DNA from: Kryptolebias marmoratus
Lineage: Eukaryota > Chordata > Actinopteri > Cyprinodontiformes > Rivulidae
Assembly (NCBI RefSeq): GCF_001649575.2
Contig: NC_051453.1
Coordinates: 14,666,562 to 14,730,561, forward strand
Direction of reading: 5' to 3'
DNA length: 64,000 bases
The notes beneath the pieces were generated by a model. The model saw only the letters and a program-made list of their open reading frames with translations, was not told where the DNA came from and ran no database searches. Position numbers and translations under genes: made by a program. Below, piece by piece: positions 20,329 to 33,534 of the stretch (position 1 is its first letter; each line of letters starts with the position of its first letter).

Positions 20329-22590
20329 CTAGGTGGTTTTGACCAGATCATAGACATGAATATGAAAGTCATCGTCGTATTTGATATAGTACACTGAGGG
20401 CTTGGCTGGGACCTGGTAGATGACCAGCCCTGTCCTCTTTACACCCTTGTCAGTAACATACTCCACTTGTTTCCCCACCAGGCTTTCTGTCTCTTCTCCT
20501 GGCTTTCTGTCTGCAGGCAACAGGTGCTTGTTTTCTGCAAAGGAGAGCGAACATCAGTAAATGACTCGGGGGTGGGGGTGGGGGTAGGGGGTGGGGCGTG
20601 ACATTAAGATGAATCTCTATAGGTTGACTTTCTCAGTAGCTGCAGATCACACATGCAGTTTGTAATAGATTGCTCATGGGAAACACTCTAGAGGTGTGTT
20701 TGAGTGAAGCACATAAGCGAGGATATGTTTAAAACAAAAAACAAGCAGTGGAAACAGTTACATTAATGTTAGCATGTTAATCTGTGCAAGTAGTTCATAG
20801 TAATTGTGAACGTTTCTTTTTTAATTTGGCACACTTAGAATATTTCAGGGCTGCAGTATAAACATTTAGCGTCTTTAATGATGTGAGGAGTTAGCTTGTT
20901 CTTTGGGAAAGGCAGTTAATGCTAATGCTATGCTACCATCTTTGACTGTGTTGTTTAACCACAAAAAAAAAAAAAGAAAATGTTCCTTCTCTTAAATACA
21001 ACCTTAATAGGATCGTTAAGTCGTGGTTATTCAAATTACACGCACTGAATAATAATGACTTCAAATCAGTGTCTAGTTTTTCTGCTTGTTTAAACGTGTT
21101 TGCGCTTTCAGAATGGCTCCAGTGTTTGATACGACCAAGTAACGTTTTGGTTCTCATTCTGCCTAAGACAGAAGAATGTTTTTGGTGTGGTTTGTCCCGT
21201 CTGCAGTAAGACTGCCCGAAACCATCTGAACCGAATTTCATTAAAAGGCAAGAAAAATATTTTGTTATACTGTAAACATTTACTCAAAGATCATCTTTTT
21301 GTCGCTGGCGGTCGAACCAGTTGACTTCCATTACCGCTGGTGGTGAACTCACATGCTTTACCCATGGCAAAATAAATTAATTAATATAAATAAAATGATA
21401 CAGTTCTCCAAAGCGTGAAAACCTTTTTTTTTTTTCTTTGCTGCATGTACCAGTTTTCATTTCCAAAGCCTCGGGACAAGATAATCACAGACTTAAAGCT
21501 GTGAGCTATCAATCAGCCTCTGTTAAACACAAATTACCTGCTTCAGGCAAAATCCGGAGATCTCCGTCAGCGTAGTCGTCCCACAGCTGGTACATATAAA
21601 GAACAGGGTCCTTTTCATAAGTGATATAATACCAGTTGGTCATGATAGGAGCTCTGGAGAGAACCATGCCTCTCCACTCGTTCTTCTCTCCATCCTCCTT
21701 TTCAAACAGATGCTCCACAGCTTTGCCCACCAGCTCCTCAGCCCCTGGGGGTATCCTGATTTTGTTGTTCACTGCGGAGACACAGGCACGCAGGTCACAC
21801 GTTACGGACGGAAACCGCCTGTGTAAAACCAGCGGCCTGACGGAGGCTGCCACCGACTCACCGACTGTCTCGGACAGGACCTGCAGGTTGGACACTCGCT
21901 CGTCCTTGAACAACTCGATGCCGTAGACGCAGTCGAAGCCGTCGTACTTCACCATGAAGAGGGAGGGGTTTACGCTCAGTCTGTCGAGCACCGTGCCTTT
22001 CCATTTGCTCTGGTTCCCCCTCTCTCGCCAGTTGTGCTGAATGCGAACGCCCACAATGCCATTTGGGTCCGGGGTCAATGTGTCACTCAGCTCGCCACTG
22101 CTCCGCTTTCTGATAATAAGCAAACACAACATGTACCAGGAGTGAAGAGAACTCCTTCTTTTGTCTTTGAAATGTCGAACGAAGCCCCTGTACACGGGGT
22201 AACAACAAAAGAGGTTCACTATTTGCTCAGGACAGCATAGTTCAGTCATATGAACAAACATTCAAAACAAAATCACAATAATGTTAATAGTGATCATAAT
22301 TTCGGCAGTACGTTTTGCAACTGTAGCGGTATGGTTAATTACGAAAATATTAGCGTTTAACGGTTCACGGGAGAGAATATTCAACATGTCAACCTGGAGG
22401 CAATGCTCCACCTGAGGGCATGTTTCTTAATGAGCTGAAGTGTTACCGTATACCTACATGTAACAACATAAAACACAAGTTGTACTGAGGCCACAATTAT
22501 GTCTTGACTGAAATCACAGAAGCTGGCAGCACAGGCTGGCTTAAAGAACAGCTTGGTTTTGACCTACCTGCCCCTTTTCTTGGACATCAT
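20329..22590 (-). CDS. spin: Spindlin family histone-code reader
   Basis: Four coding exons: 22568-22590, 21862-22109, 21538-21771 and 20329-20534, encoding 236 residues. It contains three SPIN/SSTY tudor-like repeats, at about residues 25-85, 102-165 and 180-235. Spindlins read H3K4me3 in chromatin through the second repeat. The cage residues known from human SPIN1 (F141, W151, Y170, Y177) have counterparts at F113, W123, Y142 and Y149, so methyl-lysine binding should be kept. The N-terminus is short and basic ([14 protein letters not shown]) and lacks the longer tail of human SPIN1. The first coding exon gives only seven codons plus two bases, so more 5' non-coding exon sequence is likely toward 23.4 kb. 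Which vertebrate spindlin it matches one to one is unclear. Confidence 0.92.
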
Positions 22591-25159
22591 GACTCCAGAA
22601 ATTCAGCTCTTACTATTCGAGAGGGAGACAAGGAAGGACAATGTTCAGTTTGTTGTTTGTTGTTGTTGTTGTTTTAATTTGGCTTTGTTTGTTATTGGAC
22701 ATCATCAGAGTCACGGTCAAATAGATGTACAGAGCAACAATTTTGAAGGGAGGTCTCCCTTTCAGCCAAAAAGGTCTTCCAGCTGAGGGGAAACATGTTG
22801 CAGTCCGGATGAATTGTCAGTTGATTGACATCTCCCACAACCAATGAGCTGCCTTGATGGAGCAACTTCCTGACTATTTAACAAGGCTAAAGCTTTGGAG
22901 GTCACATAATACACAGAATCTTCTGGCAAGGATGGGACTGAGACATTTAGTTAGTACGTCAGTAAAATATGTGGCTGATACTGGAAGAAGCTTGGCGTTT
23001 TGGGGAGAAACGACAAGGTGAAACGTTACCCCGGATACATATTTATACCATTGGTTTACAAACTTACATAATAAAGAAAACATGCCGAGGGGAGTCGCGT
23101 ATTAAACTGTTCAACCACTCGTGCAGTCGCTAACTTCTCGTGGACTAAATGCTACACCAGACCCTGCAGGTTTATCTGTCTGACTGCTCATAATGCAGCT
23201 GTTACTAAAGGTAAAGCGGAGGCGTTCAGATATCCGCTCCCCCACACTCTCCCTGACTGCAGCTAACAAACAAACACCGGCAATAACTGAATGTTTACAT
23301 CCTTACTCCTTGCGTGGAACGCAGTTTAGTTACCTTCAAGCTGATTTCATGTCAGTATTTTTCGGTTCGTTTGGCGGATATTAATGTTACCACACGCCAA
23401 CCCGCAAATCTCGCGAAACCTATGGAAAATGGGAGTCAGCGCTCATGGGGGAGGAGCCTCTAGTTCCCAGCAAGCCTTTGGTTACCATGACGGCAGAGAC
23501 AGACGTAAGCGAAGTCGCGGGGGATTGTGGGTATTGGTGTTTTAGTTGCACTAACACAGCGTAGACGGTTTTTCAGACAGCTTGCTTGTGACGGAAACAA
23601 CAAACCAGACAACAGGTAAAGACAAAATAGGTTCGTACTTGTTGCTAGTTTTATTCACATAAAGTACGCAACACTAGACTGGTTTTGACAGTGCAAAAGA
23701 ACACACAAATGAAATGCAGTTCTAATGGTCTGCGTGCTGTAGGGGTCAAGAGGTCGTGAGGACCAGGGTCTAACCTCAAAAATATAACACAATATCCCAG
23801 AAAACCGACGCAAAGCATTCAAATTTTATTTCGAAAGTGAAAACAGAAATGCAAATTGACGTCAAGGAGACAAAAGGGCAACTGCGAGAATCAAAATGAC
23901 CACAGAGAAATGCAAATTTAAAGTCAAATTGGCCCAAATATAAGAAAAGGTTCAACGAGATAGGCCAGCTATAAAGGTAATAAATGAAAAATGCTCCACA
24001 CGGAAATCACAGTGTATGTTTGTATAGTAGCACATTTTATTTGTAATGGCACTGTAAAATAATTTACATCAAAGTTATCGAGAAGAATAACTCGAAAACC
24101 TTAAAGTTACACAAACTTATTGTATGGTGTATTACAATAATTACATTAAATGGAACACAAACATTTTAAAGTAAGAGAAGGCCTTTTGAATAATGTGTAG
24201 AAAGAGTACAAACAAGTTGGATGTGAGTGTAGCCTGGCGCAAAAAAAGTTTAAGGAAAAAAAGTAAAAGTCATTGTGATAAAAATACAGTAAAAAATTGG
24301 ATGAAGGCCGATTTTTAATGGTATCTAATTGTTACCAGCAGAGGGCAGCATAACTACATCATTTCACCATTGTTAGGTTAGATTTAAAGGCAATAAAATG
24401 AAATAAAAAATTTCTTTGTAACAGGAATACAGTGCAAGTAATATGGCATGGGAGAAATAAAATGCATGCAAATGGAATATTATGACCCTCAAAATAACTG
24501 TAATAAAGTTGATGAAAGCACATAGAATAGATAAAAATGAATGCAATATAACCAGAACTGGGCCACAGTAAAACAGAGAAATAAAAAAAAATGCAAAAGT
24601 AAACTGAAATAGATGGCTTAAGAACATAAGACTAAAATAGAAGGGACACAAAGCAACAATAAATAAAAATAAAATGACCATAAACTGATGTGAAATAAGG
24701 CAAACTAGCTAAAAAAATAAACAGTTGAAGATCAAAATAATCAAAAAATGGTACTTATTGTTCATTTCTGTCTCGTAGCCTGCAGTGACTTAATCCATAT
24801 ATGAGTTGAAACATTCTTATTCTCTGACATTTCTGTATTTGGTCTTAGACAAGAGCTAACACAACATGAACACTTAATACGTAGTTTCTCTGTTACATCA
24901 GAGCTCCAACACAAATTATATCCGATTTTTAAAACTTTGTCTACTTGCATAAATCAGTGTTATTAAATTGATCTAGAACACTGGTTGATTCAGTCATTTA
25001 TAACGGGTTTAAGTGAAACTTCATTTATTCTGTGCCTCACTCTTCAGTCGGCTGTATTGTTTCAGTCAAAGAACAGGAATTTCTTCCTTTCATTTATAAA
25101 ATACAATTGATGAGTTAATTTTTATTTTTTAAATAAAGCTGTAAATTATAATTAATGCC
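22591..25159. other. Intergenic region right of spindlin
   Basis: No coding exon is recognised. The part up to about 23.6 kb probably holds 5' non-coding spindlin sequence and its promoter. From 23.7 to 25.1 kb the DNA is A-rich and low in complexity, with many AAATGCAAATT-like words and no family I can name. Confidence 0.5.
23390..23620. promoter_or_regulatory. Candidate CpG-rich promoter of spindlin
   Basis: GC- and CpG-rich compared with its surroundings. It contains ATCTCGCGAAAC, a TCTCGCGA-like core-promoter word, and GGGGGATTGTGGGTA. It lies about 0.8-1.0 kb upstream of the spindlin ATG. No transcript start can be proven from sequence alone. Confidence 0.4.
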
Positions 25160-26620
25160 ATAGTGTTGTGGCCTATCTCCAAGCTGCCTTTTATTTCAAA
25201 GGTTTTAGAGAAAGTTGTTGTCGCTCAGGTCAAGCCCTTTTTAGATGAACATAACATTATAGAGCTATTACAGTCAGGTTTCGAAACTCTGCGCGGCACA
25301 GAGACTGCTTCAGTGAGAGTTTTTAATGACACCTTCGGGGCAAACGATTCTGATGAATGTGCTGTTTTGGTTCTGCTTCACCTAACCGCTGCTTTTGATA
25401 CAGTGGACCACAATATTCTACTGTTTCGTTTACATACCTAGTATGGTTTTAGTGGTAAGGCATTAAAGTGGTTCAAGTCTTATTAGTCAGACAGAACCAT
25501 GTCTATTAATTTAGCTGATTTTGAATCCTCGTCCGCTCCTCTACTTTATGGTGTTCCACAGGGCTCAATCCTAGGCCTCCTGATTTTTTTCTCTTTATTT
25601 GCTTCCTCTGGGTTCAATACTCAGAAAACATGGGCTCTCCTTTCATTGTCATGCTGACAACACTCAGATATACATGCCACAAAAAGGAGCCTTTTCACTT
25701 AAGCCTCTACTGTTGTGTCTTGAAGACATTAAATCCTGGATGGCTTTAAACTTCTTAAATTGTAATGACAAGAAAACAGAAGTAATGGTGTTTTGTCCGA
25801 GTAGCTCCTCTGAAACATCTCCAGTTGACATGGGTCCCTTGGTGTCTTATTTAAAGCAGACTGTTTCTAACTTAGGTTTTCAACTAGACAGTGATCTTAA
25901 ATTAGATCGCCAATTTAGAGCAGTGGTCAAGTCCAGTTTTTGTCACCTTAGTCAGCTGAAAAAAATAAAGCCAATTCTTTAAAACAGCATTTTGAAACAC
26001 TAATTCATCCCTTCATTACAGCTCGGCTCGATTACTGTAACGCTCTTGACCTTGGAGTCAGCCAGTCCTCCGTCAGGCATCTCCAGCTGGTCCAGAACGC
26101 TGCTGCTCGGCTTTTAGCCGGATTTGGGAAGAGGGAGCGCATCACTCCCGTTCTGGCTTCCCTACACTGACTGCCTGTGCATTTTAGAGTTCATTTTAAT
26201 ATTCTTTTATTTGTTTTTAAAAGTGTACACGGTCTTGCCCCATCCTACCTCTCTGAGCAACTTCACCCATATTCTCCCGCTCGTTGCCTCGGGTCAGCTG
26301 ATCAGCTGCTCCTGGAGGCACCGAGGTCTAAACTGAGGCTCAGGGGTGACAGAGCTTTTAGTGTTGCCTCTCCCAAATTATGGAACGATTTGCCGTTACA
26401 TATTATAAGTGCCCCTTTATTGTCCACTTTTAAAACTCTTCTTAAAACACATTTTTATTCTTTGGCTTTTAACACACGTTGAGACATTAGCTCATAGCTC
26501 TGTCACAGCGTTTCATTGTTTATATATATATTTTTTCATCTTCTTCATGTTCTGAGTGTGTATTGATTTTTATCTTTATTTGAAAGTGCTTTATAAATAA
26601 AGTAGTAGTAGTAGTAGTTA
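25160..26620 (+). mobile_element. 5'-truncated, inactivated L2/Rex1-like LINE
   Basis: This is the reverse transcriptase part of a non-LTR retrotransposon. In order: PISKLPFISKVLEKVV and QSGFETLRGTETA at the fingers, motif A AAFDTVDHNILL, motif B YGVPQGSILG, a damaged motif C reading HADNTQIYM where active elements have YADDTQ, then FRVHFNILLFVFKSVHGLAPSY and KLWNDLPLHI near the C-terminus. Internal stops (for example at 25439 and 25979) and a frame change break it. It starts abruptly at the RT fingers, so it is 5' truncated, and it ends in a short GTA tandem tail, as L2-clade elements do. The cited catalytic change implies it is dead. Confidence 0.88.
26602..26618. repeat. (GTA)n tail of the LINE
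   Basis: Five to six GTA units directly follow TTTATAAATAAA, marking the 3' end of the element. Confidence 0.8.
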
Positions 26621-27030
26621 TGTCAAAATCCCCCAAAACTCATTCTGGTGTTTCCCTTTGATCTGTGACAGTGCATATTTTCATTTTATTAATTTGCCTA
26701 CACAATTTCACTTACAATAAATGCTTGTAATAGAAAAAAACACATTCATGCTGCTTTGTATTGTGGAGCACAGTTTGTAACAGAGCACCTTTTGAAAGGG
26801 TGTATTTAAATGTGAATACATTTAGCATGTATTTACTGAATCCAGACTCCATTCTTTAATAATAATTTTAAAACAGTACAAATTCAGCAGTCATAGTCAT
26901 GCTCTAAACCACTAAACTCACTAAATATTGTCTATTTTATCCAGGGAGAAAAAAAAAAAGAGCAAAGCAATGCAAAGATAAAGGAAGTTACTGAAAGTGG
27001 TTTGAAATCCAAACTAAAAGCCCTTGTGGC

Positions 27031-28558
<1,528 letters not shown>

Positions 28559-28593
28559 GCTCTCTTGAGAAACCCAAACTTTGCTCTCTTGAT

Positions 28594-28599
28594 TTTATA
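28594..28599 (-). promoter_or_regulatory. TATA box of prss57
   Basis: The minus strand reads TTATAAAATC 36 bp before the ATG, implying a very short 5' UTR. Confidence 0.5.
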
Positions 28600-28679
28600 A
28601 TTTTGGGGCAAGAACACGTCTTCCTGATTTGGTCTCTTAGTTGCTTCAGCACATTTCACAACACGCTGGCAAGCTTTTT

Positions 28680-29100
28680 GATAGGTTGCTAATGTTACAA
28701 AAAGGGTGCAAGATTTTCAAAATAGGTTTTCACAACTGATGCAGGATGTTGGTGGTCACAATGTCCCCAAAGGTGGTCCAGCAAAGACTACATCTTTTGG
28801 ATTTTATAAGTAATTAATAAGTCAGAATCCTCTTTTTCAAATATATATATTTATATTTACACCTGTTGGTAATTCCTGGAAGTGTTTTATGACTTCCTTC
28901 CTTTTTTTATTCCAGTTACATCACATTTTGATTAAAAAGAGTTGGGTGAAGAAAGGATTTTGGTTCTGCAACTCTGTTTCCTCATTTGACCTTCCCCCTC
29001 TATTACCACTTCAAGCATTTAATAAAATGACCAGTAATTGTCTTTCACAATCTGTTGCACTTGAAGTATCTGTAGGCAATGACTCTTTGCTATTAGCATG
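28680..29100. other. Short intergenic stretch, prss57 to protease array
   Basis: No gene or clear repeat is recognised between the prss57 promoter and the first R1 repeat. Confidence 0.5.
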
Positions 29101-29305
29101 CCTAAATTTAGGTCAATATTTGTAAAATTGACTGAGCTGTTGCCATTTTTGTGTTTGCTAAGGTTGATTAGCCATAAATCAGGTTGACTAAAAAAGTTAA
29201 CCTCTTGTAGATGTGCATCCAATGATTACTTCCTGAGGGTTCCAATGAAATCTGTCTTTCATTTCGTGAGATGTTTTGCTAACAGCCAGACACATAAACA
29301 CACGC
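29100..29305 (+). repeat. Interspersed repeat R1
   Basis: It has AGGTCAATATTTGTAAAATT, TTTTTGTGTTTGCTAAGGTT, then the dimer-like blocks TGTAGATGTGCATCCAATGA and TTTTGCTAACAG. The TATCTCATGA-type block has decayed. Confidence 0.7.
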
Positions 29306-29464
29306 AAGTCGTTACATGTGCACTCTTACAGGGTTATTAAATTCAGATGTAAGCATTTGTGTAAAACGTCAGGTTTCTGCATTAGAAATGACTTTAAAAA
29401 GTCATACTCAATGTTTGCAATTGTTTTAAACACTAAAACAATTCTCTCAGCTACTACCACCACA

Positions 29465-30299
29465 CAGGGATTCCCCCAGAAAAGAGGCTAAGCCTGGTGG
29501 TAGGTGGCCATTTGCCGGCCGATCGCCGGCCGACCGTAATTTAGTAAAAAAATGATTAAAGTTGACAAGAAAGTTGAAAATATGGCTATTTATTATGTGC
29601 TATTGTAAGATATTTGTGCCAAATATTTACAAAACTACAGTTTTACAAAAATGCACTTTTGAAATACTTTTTAAAAGAAAAATACAATTAAAATAAATAC
29701 TAATTGATTGCACCTAATTTGAATCCTAATTTAAGTCACATTTACAAATAAATTAAATTAACATAAATGAATAAGTGTAAAGAAGGCACCAACACACGTC
29801 TCACATCAAGGCCAATGAATAAGAACAAATAACTGAAAAACAGAGAGATGCTGTACTGTACTGTGCTTTTTGTGGCACAGGCTGCATGTTGGATCACTGC
29901 ATGTAACAACAAAACAAAGCATATCTAATGCTGAATTTAATGGCATCATTTTACTGTTAAACAAGGAGAAATTAACATGTGTCATATTGTCACTGAGTAC
30001 AAAACATACATAACCAGTGGAAATATGGTTACAAAAAAAAGAGAAACGTAAACTTAAAGCATTCAGTTTGACTTTCATTGATTTATTTGCTTTAGTTGTG
30101 ATTCGCCCATCATAGGTCTGATATTTCTTCCCTCTGTGGTCTGTAAACACTCTTTTTATCAGCTGCAGCAGTAATCTCCTTCCATGGGTTTTGAGACGTT
30201 TGATTTTTTTTTTGATCTCTCACAGAGGGATCCTATAAATGTTGATACAGGTGAACCAGTTCCGCTAGAGCACCGAAATCATCCATTCTGAGAGGAGCG
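29465..30299. mobile_element. hAT-like non-autonomous element, copy 1 (right end lost)
   Basis: It starts CAGGGATTCCCCCAG and is collinear and about 90% or more similar to the element at 35634-37032. It lacks about 280 bp internally and the right terminus. The paralogous sites left of the third gene (near 33050) and fourth gene (near 38625) of the array have no element, which proves an insertion after or during duplication. Confidence 0.75.
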
Positions 30300-30697
30300 T
30301 GGCTCAATTTCTGTAATAACACATTCATGTTGCCTATACCCTTCATGCATTTTACATTTGCCAAGAGGAAAATTGTAATTTTTTATAATCTGGTAATATT
30401 TGCTGCCTGGCAAAATTTTACACATCCTGTGATATTTCAAAAACTGCCTCCCCACGAAGAAATCTTGCCTAACACCTTTACAAACAAGTTACAGGAACTC
30501 ATCACTCAACTTATTATTTTGAGGATGAATGGGTGAATGACTTGTGAAACGCTTTGCGGTCCTGGGACTACATAAAGTGCTGTACAAGCAAGACAAGCTA
30601 TTTCAATACATTTTGTGAGATTCTTTATTATTGTCAGCATGCATGTTTCTTGTTATCTGACAAAGAAAAGAGCTACAAGTGTTTGAATGCGTCTTGT

Positions 30698-30703
30698 TTT
30701 ATT
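30698..30703 (-). terminator. Polyadenylation signal, granzyme-like gene 1
   Basis: Minus-strand AATAAAACAAG lies about 105 bp beyond the stop codon. The same signal is conserved at 33427-33432 and 38859-38864 for genes 2 and 3. Confidence 0.6.
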
Positions 30704-30805
30704 CAGATTAAGTGAAAAAGCTGACAGACTGGCTGAGATGAGTCGACCCATTTCAGCTCCCCTGCATGTTAACATTTTTCTAGAGCAAAGCGCAGAGCAA
30801 CAAGG

Positions 30806-32039
30806 TCACAGTGGACACTTGTTTTCCATCAGAAACTTGTTGATCCATGGAAGATATTTGGAAATATCCGTGTAGACGTTAGGTGCATCTGGGTAGTTGC
30901 AGTTTGCGTTTCTGTTGAAAGACACAACACCGACAGCTTTCCCATCGCACACGAGAGGACCACCAGAATCACCCTGTGGAGAGGAGGAATTTTACAAAGT
31001 TCATTTGATGTTTATTGTAGGATGTTCAGGTCTTTCATATACAAACAGAAAACGTACCTGACAGAATCCTTTGTTTGTGTTATATCCACCAGCACAGATC
31101 ACATTGGGAGGAAGTTCATTATTCCATTGTTGCTGGCAGACTTTTGGATTAATGATGGACACATTCACCACTTGCAGGTCATCAACATCATGGCTGTTTA
31201 AAGTTTTTCCCCATCCAGCCACGGAGCAGATTTGATTGTCCTTCAGGTATATCCAAGGTTTTGGAAGTGGAATTGTTTTGATAATGTTGTTCAGAGGCAC
31301 TTTCTCTGACAGCTGAAGACACACATGGCACAGAATGAAAAATGTAGTTCTTTTATGTCTTTTTACTCATTTGACTGCAAAAGTCTGCAAGCATGTTATT
31401 TTGTGTTAATATGTAACTAACTTAGCTCCATGTCCGTAAAACTGACTGAGTTATAGCAATTTTTGTGTTTGGTAAAGTGATCTGCTGTAGGTGATAAAGA
31501 TATACTTACTTTAAGGAGCATTATGTCATTACCAAGTCCAACTGTTTTATAATCTGGGTGCTTGCATCTGGACTGAATTTTTATTAGTCTTCGATTTGAC
31601 CCCTTGAGATTGTGGCTTCCAACAAGAATTTGATAAGGTTCACTAAAAAATTGATAATTTAGAGGTTATTGAAATGTTTTAGCATAGATATCTTTACCGT
31701 GCATCAATCCAAGAATACAAACTAAAAACAAGTAGACTGGAAACTCACAGTTCGTCACAGTGTGCAGCAGTGACCACAACGTCCTCTCTGATGAGAAATC
31801 CTCCACACAAGTGAAAACCAAACTTGGATTGCAGTGAGACCATGTACTGCATCGAGTTCTCCGGGGCTTTGTTTCCATTTATGATCTTAAACCCATGAAC
31901 TGGAAAAGATAAATAAAAGTAAAACAAAGTCAGTGACCCATTTCATAGTTTGAGAATAAGTCTTAAATTTGGGTTTCTTACCGATTTCTCCGGAACACAG
32001 CAGAAAGTGGAAAATCAGGAGTTTACCCAGACTGTGCAT
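30806..32039 (-). CDS. Granzyme/mast-cell-protease-like serine protease 1
   Basis: Five exons: 31982-32039, 31749-31899, 31510-31642, 31058-31312 and 30806-30973, encoding 254 residues. The signal peptide ([17 protein letters not shown]) and short propeptide end at FK, with activation before [15 protein letters not shown] at residue 25. The catalytic triad is H66, D109 (GNDIMLLK) and S202 (GDSGGPLVC). Residues 189-192 read GFCQ and position 226 is Asn, so the S1 pocket is not trypsin-like. Fish genes of this type are usually named granzyme B-like or mast cell protease 1A-like. Such enzymes are stored in granules of leukocytes, but the substrate cannot be told from sequence. It is the leftmost of four near-identical tandem genes on one strand. 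Confidence 0.92.
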
Positions 32040-32087
32040 GATGCCAGTGATCTCAGCTTGTGCTCACAAGAGAGTTTAACTGGGCCA

Positions 32088-32093
32088 TTTATA
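32088..32093 (-). promoter_or_regulatory. TATA box of granzyme-like gene 1
   Basis: The minus strand reads CCTATAAATGG, 49 bp before the ATG. The same box at the same distance is present in genes 2 to 4. Confidence 0.7.
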
Positions 32094-32494
32094 GGCCAGT
32101 TATCTGAAATTACTTGACCTGTAACCACATCCTTAAAAACACAAGTTTCAATCTTTTGCAATATTTATCATATTTCATCATATCTGAGCCCACAACAGAC
32201 AAAGTAGCTCGTGTCGTCTATGACTGTGAGAGGAGTTTCCCACGCTCCGTAACACTATTTACAATAATCCTGCACTCTTTTCGTTACACCATTTTCAATG
32301 TATTTGCTTTTAATAAAAGAAAGCATATTGCCTGCTGCCTTTCATGCTACAGTTTTAGACAAAGATCATCTAATGTTGACAAATGATGGCATTCTAGCTG
32401 TTTAGGGCAAACCTTTTAAAGCAATGTTATACACAATCTAATGTGAAATTGGGAAACTTTGTTCTCAAAGTACATATTGTTAATGACTCTCAGC

Positions 32495-32705
32495 TACAAC
32501 ACCAAATTCTAGCTCAATATCTGTTAAATTGACTGATAATAGACTTTTTAGTATTCGTTAGTGTCATTGGATGTGGCTGCCATCTTGAACTGAATTGACT
32601 CCAAATTTTAATAAGTTCCAGATGTATTTCCAGTATTTATTTGAGAAAGTTTCATTAAAATTGATCTAATAGTTTAGATAACTTGCAAACATTACAGACA
32701 AAAAG
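32495..32705 (+). repeat. Interspersed repeat R1 in the 5' flank of gene 1
   Basis: Carries CTAGCTCAATATCTGTTAAA, CTGCCATCTTGAACTGAATT and AGTTTCATTAAAATT. It is collinear with the copy at 35255-35480 right of gene 2, so it was duplicated with the genes. Confidence 0.7.
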
Positions 32706-32916
32706 CATATGCAAAGATGGAGGCTAAAACGTAATTTATGATGATATGATAAAAGTAGGAAGTTTACATAACACTGCCTTTCTTTTTATTGATCTCAGTT
32801 TATTAAAATGAGAAATTCAGAGTTCTACTAAGGAAACAAGTAAGTGCTTCATAGACTTGCAGGAGGGTATAAAGGCAATTCTAAAACAAACTGTGAATCT
32901 GTAAAGTACCCTCATA

Positions 32917-33410
32917 CAGGGTTATTAAATTCAAATGTAGACATTTTCGTAAAATGTCTGGTTTCTGCATTAGAAATGACTTTAAAAAGTCATACTCGGT
33001 GTTTGTAATTGTTTTTAAACACTTAAACAATTATCTCAGCTACTATTACGATGCAACATTTTAGCTCAATTTCTGTAATAATACATTCATGTTACCTGTA
33101 CCCTTCATGCATTTTTACGTTTGCCAAGAATAAAATTTGACTTGTTTTGTAAACTATTCATTTTGGCAGCCTGGCTAAATTATACACCAATTCTGTGATA
33201 TTTCAAATACTGCCTCCCCTTGAAGAAATCTCTTAACTGCAATCTTCTCACACTTTTGTTTGTCTAAACATAGTGTCTGCCCAACACCTTTACAAACCTG
33301 TTACAGAAACTCATCACTCAACGTATTTTACTGCATTTTGTGAGTTTCTTTCTTTATTATTGTCAGCATGCGTGTTTCCTGTTGTCTGACAAAGAAAAGA
33401 GCTACAAGTG
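32917..33410. repeat. Duplicated 3' flank between genes 1 and 2
   Basis: Paralogous to about 29328-29460 plus 30300-30690, and to 38484-38850. Shared landmarks are CAGGGTTATTAAATTCA, TCTGCATTAGAAATGACTTT and TTCTGTAATAA.ACATTCATG. This sets one boundary of the amplified unit. No coding sequence. Confidence 0.7.
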
Positions 33411-33534
33411 TTTGAATGCGTCTTGTTTTATTCAGATTAAGTGCAAAAGCTGACAGACTGCCTGAGATGAGTCGACCCATTTCAGCTCCCCTGCATGTTA
33501 ACATTTTTCTAGAGCAAAGCGCAGAGCAACAAGG

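Noticed and set aside
24373..24681. 102-codon hydrophobic minus-strand frame
   Set aside because: It arises from A-rich low-complexity DNA, which reads as Phe, Leu and Ile on the other strand. It has no signal, family or splice context.
30940..30990. Possible 1-bp frameshift just after GDSGG in protease gene 1
   Set aside because: On first reading I seemed to see an extra C. The 2729-bp offset to gene 2 is identical on both sides and exon 5 is 168 bp, so the frame is intact.
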